NCBI GenBank assembly: GCA_902782225.1
Contig: CACZMF010000019.1
Location: 1 to 64,000, forward strand
Length of the DNA stretch: 64,000 nucleotides
DNA from: an uncultured Bacteroidia bacterium
GTDB lineage: Bacteria > Bacteroidota > Bacteroidia > Bacteroidales > UBA932
Direction of reading: 5' to 3'
The position numbers and the translations under genes are program-made. The notes beneath the pieces were generated by a model. It was not told the origin of the DNA, made no database searches, and worked only from the letters and a program-made list of their open reading frames with translations. This document shows, one piece after another, positions 59,489 to 64,000 of this stretch (position 1 is the stretch's first letter; every line of letters begins with the position of its first letter).

Positions 59489-60985
59489 ATGAACATTACC
59501 ATCTACCATAAGATCAACGAAGGCGACCTGTACCCACCGTGCAGTGTCACTATGCATCTAAGCGATCTGGTCAAACAGCATTTCAATGATGTTCCGTCTT
59601 CCCTGGAGCAAGCCGAGGAGTGGTTAACTGCCGAGTTGCAGGGTGACACTTCCCTATCCTTCCCGCCAGCTCCCAAGAAGATTCCAGTGCGGATGACACC
59701 AGAGGCAAAGTACACTGCGATCAAACGAGATATTATTCCTGTCGTGCTGCCATTGGATTCGATTAACAGGACTCCGGTGGAACGGTACTACAATGCCATT
59801 ATTATATGGGAAGGGTATCGTATTGTAGAAACGTTACTCCGGAACGCCGCGAGTCGCGAGGATGATGATCTTACGAGAGATGATGTCAAAGAAACACTTA
59901 AGCAACTCCAACGCGTATCTGGGGCCGCTTTCGAAATCAACGATAAAAAGATACACCCGGCCCTAAACATACGATATGACGAAGTTCCACCGGAAGATGA
60001 AGATGCTTATGATATGGTATATCGCATCTATAGATTCCTGTGGCAGTATGCCTGTAAGCTGTACTACGAAATCGGCATTATGTTCGATGCTGTTCTTAAG
60101 CCGGAAGACGTTGATCCCGTCAGGGACTTCTGTAATGATGTGCTTGTAATGTTCCCGAAGGAATACCACCTGGAAACCTATGTGGACGAGATGAAACACA
60201 TTCATGCGGCTCAGAAAGCGATCGTAGCAGACGAAGCGGACACAAGCCTTCTTGCCTTGCTGTATTCGTGTAAACACACTTCTTTATCATCGCTCAAGCC
60301 TACTATTTCCTTACTGGAGGATGCTCTCTTCTCAAAACAAATCGAGGCGGACGAGATTTCGTTCAAGGGGCTCAAGGCAGATTTAACAGGCAGAATAAAC
60401 GCCCTGGATAACCCGCGTGAGATACTCCAGTTGATAGGCGACGAACTCATGACGATAGGTGAATTAGGCCTTTCGAAAGAATCACATTCCTCACAAGTCG
60501 CACAGTATAGAGACTATCTGGAAAAGCAGCAGGAGCTATATGAGAAGAATCTTGGGGCCATGTTTTCAACCCTCGTACCCGCTGGCGGCAAGAAGGTGAA
60601 GACGAAGCCCAAGCAACAAGGGCTGACGCTTCCTCAAATGAAGAAGAAAGTGCATGAGACATTATCCTTTATGTCTGGCAACACCCATGCAGGGGCAAAG
60701 ATAATGTCTGATGCCGACTTCAAGACGATGAATGATACGGTAGTGGATTTCGTACGTACGGGCCAAATCCCCAATAATATAACGAGAGTCACCACTACCT
60801 TATCCAATGAGTATGTTGTGTACACATTCTATTTGCTATATCGCCAGCTGAAACACTTTGGCCGCCAGAATTGGATTGACCTAACCCAGCAGTTATTCTC
60901 TCAGCTGGACACTTGGGGCGGGGATACTATCTACAAGCGCTTCAGTCACAAGCCTCAGTATTACTACCAAGACGTCGGCAAATAG
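59489..60985 (+). CDS. Unrecognised 498-aa element protein
   Basis: 498 aa, two bases after the integrase. I recognise no family. It has no signal peptide or clear membrane helix. It is largely helical: an acidic N-terminal third (KETLKQLQRVSGAAFEINDK), a YDMVYRIYRFLWQYACKLYY stretch, a middle coiled-coil-like part (VAQYRDYLEKQQELYEKN), a basic linker (GKKVKTKPKQQG) near residue 370, and a C-terminal aromatic-rich domain (YVVYTFYLLYRQLKHFG). Codon use is more AT-rich than in host genes. Tight coupling to the integrase suggests a role in the element's life cycle, or cargo such as defence; neither is shown. Confidence 0.8.
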   Translation: MNITIYHKINEGDLYPPCSVTMHLSDLVKQHFNDVPSSLEQAEEWLTAELQGDTSLSFPPAPKKIPVRMTPEAKYTAIKRDIIPVVLPLDSINRTPVERYYNAIIIWEGYRIVETLLRNAASREDDDLTRDDVKETLKQLQRVSGAAFEINDKKIHPALNIRYDEVPPEDEDAYDMVYRIYRFLWQYACKLYYEIGIMFDAVLKPEDVDPVRDFCNDVLVMFPKEYHLETYVDEMKHIHAAQKAIVADEADTSLLALLYSCKHTSLSSLKPTISLLEDALFSKQIEADEISFKGLKADLTGRINALDNPREILQLIGDELMTIGELGLSKESHSSQVAQYRDYLEKQQELYEKNLGAMFSTLVPAGGKKVKTKPKQQGLTLPQMKKKVHETLSFMSGNTHAGAKIMSDADFKTMNDTVVDFVRTGQIPNNITRVTTTLSNEYVVYTFYLLYRQLKHFGRQNWIDLTQQLFSQLDTWGGDTIYKRFSHKPQYYYQDVGK

Positions 60986-61245
60986 CATAGACATATCCAA
61001 CTTTGTGATTTTTCGGTGACACCGTGTATGGTAAGAAAAAAAACCTGCGAGTGTCACCGAATTTCGTATCTGTAAATCAATAGATTAAGCTGCTAAAAAA
61101 TGTGATTTCGGCGACCGAAAATCACATCTTTTTCACACCAATATCACCTATGTAATTGCGCTCACTTTCCGACGGTCGGAGAGGGTTCTTCAAGGGGTAA
61201 TGCAACCCGAGAAGGGCGATTCAAAAACCTTTAAAAGTAAGCACA
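60986..61245. promoter_or_regulatory. 260-bp regulatory gap with nested inverted and direct repeats
   Basis: TTCGGTGACAC (61012-61022) pairs perfectly with GTGTCACCGAA (61051-61061). TGTGATTTTTCGG (61004-61016) recurs as TGTGATTTCGG (61101-61111) and inverted as CCGAAAATCACA (61115-61126). A 6-bp palindrome TCCGAC-G-GTCGGA lies at 61168-61180. The arms can pair in alternative ways, as in an attenuator, or could be protein sites or part of an oriT. No TAnnTTTG element precedes the next gene. Confidence 0.6.
61101..61133 (+). terminator. Intrinsic terminator-like hairpin
   Basis: TGTGATTTCGG pairs with CCGAAAATCACA (one bulged base, loop CGA) and is followed by TCTTTTTC. It would end transcripts from the integrase operon before the second gene set. 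Confidence 0.6.
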
Positions 61246-61611
61246 ATGGCAGCTTTTAAAACAGATGAACTTTCGTTCAACGATATGCCAAAAGCCTTGG
61301 CATATCTCGTCGACAAGGTCGACCGCCTCGAGTCGCTACTCGAAAAACAACAGCAGGCACCCGCGCCTGAACCCACCAGCAAGTGGATGGACGTCAAGGA
61401 ACTTCAGGCTTTCTTGCCAGACCATCCCGCCGCACCAACCGTTTATGGTTGGATTCGGAACGGTCTCATCCCCTATTACAAGAAAGGTAAGAAGCTCAGC
61501 TTCAAACGTTCCGAAATTGAGGAATGGATGAATTCCGGTCGCCAGGACACTGATGCCGAGATGGCAGCAGCAGCCGAGGATTACGTCAACCGCAAACGTC
61601 TGGGAAAATGA
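61246..61611 (+). CDS. Excisionase-like helix-turn-helix protein
   Basis: 121 aa. A short coiled coil (KVDRLESLLEKQQQ) and Pro/Ala linker precede a MerR/Xis-type winged HTH: WMDVKELQAFLPDHPAAPTV, YGWIRNGLIPYYKKGKK, LSFKRSEIEEWM. Proteins like this act as recombination directionality factors or regulators in Bacteroidota elements. It overlaps the next gene by ATGA. Confidence 0.82.
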   Translation: MAAFKTDELSFNDMPKALAYLVDKVDRLESLLEKQQQAPAPEPTSKWMDVKELQAFLPDHPAAPTVYGWIRNGLIPYYKKGKKLSFKRSEIEEWMNSGRQDTDAEMAAAAEDYVNRKRLGK

Positions 61612-61988
61612 GCGAGCCCAAGAAGATTGGGGACATTATGGTTGCGATAGCAGCCGACCCCACAGACGATTTCGCTAAGGTCCTCCGCCAGTGCCCGTTC
61701 ATTCAGGAAGAACTCCTAAAACGCAAGATCATCAGCATCGATGACCTTACCGACGAGCAGCTGGACTGCCTATGTGAGCGCGCGTTCCTTGAAGACTGGA
61801 TTGATGGCCAGGTAGTGATGCAGAAACTGCACATCAGCCCTCGCACCCTCCAGACTCTCCGCAGCAACGGCACAATCCCCTATACGAAGATCGGCAACAA
61901 GATCTGGTATCTCAAGCGCGACCTGGAGCGTGTCCTCCGCAGCAATTACGTTATGTTTAACATCCGCGAGCGCTATGGAGAACAGTAA
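61608..61988 (+). CDS. Second excisionase-like helix-turn-helix protein
   Basis: 126 aa. The N-terminal half is helical and acidic (ISIDDLTDEQLDCLCERAFL); the C-terminal half is a winged HTH (VVMQKLHISPRTLQTLRSNG, TIPYTKIGNKIWYLKRDLER). The start overlaps the previous HTH gene by ATGA; its end overlaps the VirE_N gene by 14 bases. Likely a regulator or directionality factor working with its neighbour. Confidence 0.8.
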   Translation: MSEPKKIGDIMVAIAADPTDDFAKVLRQCPFIQEELLKRKIISIDDLTDEQLDCLCERAFLEDWIDGQVVMQKLHISPRTLQTLRSNGTIPYTKIGNKIWYLKRDLERVLRSNYVMFNIRERYGEQ

Positions 61989-62949
61989 GCTGACACGCGA
62001 GGCTGTCCTCGCCAAAACCCACTACGGGCTGGGTATCTACGCTCACATCCTCCGGATTTACTATCCCGGAGAAGTCGTTCTCAAAGTCGTCGGACGTGAT
62101 TGCGGGCTTACCCGCAATCCGTTCAACGGCGACAAGCCTACACTCCACGTATGGCTACACAAGGAAGTTCCCGGCAAAGCGATGTCTGCCGAATGGGCCT
62201 TGCATAAAGACCTTGACGGTGCCATTCCTGAAGGCGACGCATTTGATTTCGCCGAGTTGCACTACCATCAGACCGGTGACGAACTGCTGGATACGCTCAA
62301 CCAGGAGATGTTCTTGCATATCGGCGAGGAACGCAGTTTCTACTCCGTCCGGAAATATGCACAGCTGAAAGATCTGCCCACGGAGGAGCCTAAGGAAGAG
62401 ACCATATCCATCCGGCCTTTCTCCTTCTTCCGTGCGCCCATACAGAATCTTAAGCCGTGTCGTACCGCCAACGTGGTGGACATCTACAAGTACATCACCA
62501 GCGATTACGCCAGGGAACGAACCGAACGGCTCCGCGCCATGACTGACAAGAAGGCCGCTAAGCGCTTCAAGTCAACAGCATTCGACTATGCCACCTTCTC
62601 CGGCACGTTTGCTACCCGCAACGACAGGGATCTGGTAGCGCACTCCGGGTTGATATGCATCGACTTTGATCACGTGACTGACCTTGAGGGATTGTTCCAG
62701 CGTTTGCTGCAGGACGAGTACTTTGAGACCCAATTATTGTTCCGTAGCCCTTCCGGAGATGGCTTGAAGTGGGTGATACCCATTGACATTACGGAAGGCA
62801 CCCATAAGAGCTTCTACGAGTCAATAGCGGCCTATGTCGCCTACACTTACCGGATTGACGTGGACATCAACTGCAGCAACGTATCACGTGCCTGCTATCT
62901 TCCGTTCGATCCCGACGCGTACATCTATCCAAAACTCCTTGAAAAATGA
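61975..62949 (+). CDS. VirE_N (BT4734-like) domain protein
   Basis: 324 aa from the ATG at 61975; an earlier in-frame start would lie deep in the previous gene. The N-terminal 130 residues are a separate small domain (VVGRDCGLTRNPFNGDKPTL). Then the VirE_N/BT4734 domain: STAFDYATFSGTFATRNDRD, LICIDFDHVTDLEGL, LLFRSPSGDGLKWVIPIDI and NVSRACYLPFDPDAYI, which recalls archaeo-eukaryotic primase folds (acidic FDH, GDGLK). Overlaps the next gene by ATGA; the two together probably make a primase-helicase-like replication module. Confidence 0.85.
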   Translation: MENSKLTREAVLAKTHYGLGIYAHILRIYYPGEVVLKVVGRDCGLTRNPFNGDKPTLHVWLHKEVPGKAMSAEWALHKDLDGAIPEGDAFDFAELHYHQTGDELLDTLNQEMFLHIGEERSFYSVRKYAQLKDLPTEEPKEETISIRPFSFFRAPIQNLKPCRTANVVDIYKYITSDYARERTERLRAMTDKKAAKRFKSTAFDYATFSGTFATRNDRDLVAHSGLICIDFDHVTDLEGLFQRLLQDEYFETQLLFRSPSGDGLKWVIPIDITEGTHKSFYESIAAYVAYTYRIDVDINCSNVSRACYLPFDPDAYIYPKLLEK

Positions 62950-64000
62950 CCAAGAAGAAATTCAACTTAACCGAGTGGACTCCCCAGCCTCAGCAGAGGG
63001 AGTCCGCTCCTTCAGTACCGGTCGCTGTTCCGGAGAACCTTCAGGATAGCGACATTGAAATCGTCACCCAGCGCATCGAGGCGGCTGGCATCGATATTAC
63101 CGCCAACTACCAGGACTGGCTGGATCTCGGCTTCGCCCTTGCCGGAGAGTTGGGCGAGGCTGGACGTTCCTATTTCCAGCGCCTTAGCCGCTTCTATCCC
63201 GGTTATGACGAGCAGGAAGCCGATAAGAAGTACTCCTCCTGCATGGCAACAGGAAGCGGAAAGGTCAACATCAGCACTTTCTTCCACCTGGCTCAACAGG
63301 CTGGTGTATCCGTATCAATCAAGCGCCAATCCGCCACACCTCCGCCAACTCCGCCAGTGGCGGAAATGGCGGTTGCGGCAGAGGACCCGCCAGAGCCGAT
63401 GCCCACGTTCTCCGACCTTGTGAAAGGTGACCTCCCGGTTTTCCTTCAGCGCATCGTATCCTTCTCCAACTCGGCAATGGATGCAGACCTGTTGATTCTG
63501 GGCACTGTCACGGCAATATCGGCGTGCCTGCCGAACTTCTCTGGTGTATATGATCGCCGGCGCGTGTACGCGAACCTTTATTTATTCGTGACAGCTCAGG
63601 CATCTGCTGGTAAGGGTCGCCTCTCCCTCTGCAAAAACATCGTAATGCCCATTCACGAGAAACTCCGTGAGGAATACGCTCGGCTCAAGGCAACCTACGA
63701 CGAGGAGATGACAGCGTTTCTCAAGAGCAGCCGCAAGGAGGGGTTGTCCCGTCCCAAGGAAGTTGCGATGAAGACGCTCATCATGCCGGCGAACAGCAGC
63801 GCCACGGCCATGTGCCAGACGCTTAACGACAACGACGGTGTGGGCCTGATGTTTGAAACCGAGGGCGACACGCTCGCAACCACGTTCAAGTCCGAGCACG
63901 GCAACTATTCTGATGCGCTTCGTAAAGCGTTCCACCACGAATCCATCAGCTACAACCGGCGCAAGGACCGGGAGTTCGTCGAGCTGAAGATACCCCGCCT
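62946..64000 (+). CDS. PriCT_2 / DUF3987 replication protein, cut by window edge
   Basis: The frame is open to the right edge (351 full codons visible). A PriCT_2-like segment lies near residues 40-110 (YQDWLDLGFALAGELGEAGR, FSRFYPGYDEQEADKKY-type stretch), then a Pro-rich linker, then the start of DUF3987 near residue 160 (FLQRIVSFSNSAMDADLLIL) with YLFVTAQASAGKGRLSL as a P-loop-like segment and DNDGVGLMFETEGDTLA as the likely Walker B region. This is a helicase-like partner of the VirE_N protein in element replication or mobilisation. Confidence 0.82.
   Translation, partial: MTKKKFNLTEWTPQPQQRESAPSVPVAVPENLQDSDIEIVTQRIEAAGIDITANYQDWLDLGFALAGELGEAGRSYFQRLSRFYPGYDEQEADKKYSSCMATGSGKVNISTFFHLAQQAGVSVSIKRQSATPPPTPPVAEMAVAAEDPPEPMPTFSDLVKGDLPVFLQRIVSFSNSAMDADLLILGTVTAISACLPNFSGVYDRRRVYANLYLFVTAQASAGKGRLSLCKNIVMPIHEKLREEYARLKATYDEEMTAFLKSSRKEGLSRPKEVAMKTLIMPANSSATAMCQTLNDNDGVGLMFETEGDTLATTFKSEHGNYSDALRKAFHHESISYNRRKDREFVELKIPR

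Larger units (their letters stand above)
57197..64000 (+). mobile_element. Integrative element downstream of mnmE, left part
   Basis: From the mnmE stop codon onward all genes are plus-strand and element-like: zinc-finger/four-HTH protein, tyrosine integrase, unknown 498-aa protein, two excisionase-like HTH proteins, VirE_N protein and PriCT_2/DUF3987 protein. Base composition is more even and AT-richer than the host genes. Gaps of 275 and 260 bases carry repeats, unlike the tightly packed host genes. VirE_N and DUF3987 genes recur in Bacteroidota mobilisable and conjugative elements. No relaxase or transfer gene is visible before the right edge. Confidence 0.85.

Noticed and set aside
1..64000. 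CRISPR arrays, rRNA and tRNA genes
   Set aside because: Gaps between genes are short apart from three, and none holds spaced identical repeats or a cloverleaf; I saw none on either strand.

Overview
This 64-kb window looks like chromosomal DNA of a GC-rich member of the Bacteroidales (Bacteroidota). Supporting signs are the gene families (GSCFA, DUF4301, a Rho factor with a long disordered insert, VirE_N/DUF3987 mobile genes), many TAnnTTTG promoter -7 elements (some with a TTTG-like -33 box about 20 bp upstream), little sign of Shine-Dalgarno sites, and dense ATGA overlaps between genes. I cannot name the genus from this sequence.

Region 1 (1-21.9 kb, all minus strand) is a Wzx/Wzy-type surface polysaccharide locus. 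In transcription order it holds a CpsB-type phosphatase, an SLBB export protein (Wza-like), a Wzz chain-length protein, Wzy, Wzx, one GT2 and three GT4 glycosyltransferases, an SDR epimerase, a WecG/TagA glycosyltransferase, a secreted beta-helix protein, Gmd and Fcl (GDP-L-fucose), the priming sugar-phosphate transferase, an NTP_transf_5 protein, and the full GDP-D-glycero-D-manno-heptose pathway (HddA, GmhA and a fused HddC-GmhB that runs off the left edge). The glycan is therefore predicted to contain heptose and fucose.

Region 2 (21.9-40.5 kb) is housekeeping: ffh, a small AraC-type protein, a 5'-nucleotidase with a partner outer-membrane protein, GSCFA, YebC, a YfgM-like TPR protein, a broken recF, DUF721, pdxB, DUF4301, psd, cdsA, ftsH, birA, rpe, pepD and dnaA. 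A 300-bp AT-rich gap next to dnaA with one perfect DnaA box (40523-40822) is a plausible oriC. Most genes to its left lie on the minus strand and most to its right on the plus strand, as expected for replication moving outward from it.

Region 3 (40.8-57.2 kb) holds an SPOR-domain amidase, LptD, three genes for lipid-linked sugar transfer (GT2, GtrA, GT39), a membrane PHP-type hydrolase, rho, a lipoprotein, upp, a TGS-domain nucleoside kinase, a TagC/helveticin-like lipoprotein, pncB and mnmE.

Region 4 (57.2-64.0 kb, open at the right edge) is an integrative element that starts directly after the mnmE stop codon. It encodes a zinc-finger protein with four winged-HTH domains, a tyrosine integrase, an unrecognised 498-aa protein, two small excisionase-like HTH proteins, a VirE_N protein and a PriCT_2/DUF3987 protein. 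Its two regulatory gaps carry tandem repeats, inverted repeats and a shared TCGGTGAC motif. This element is the best candidate for something undescribed.
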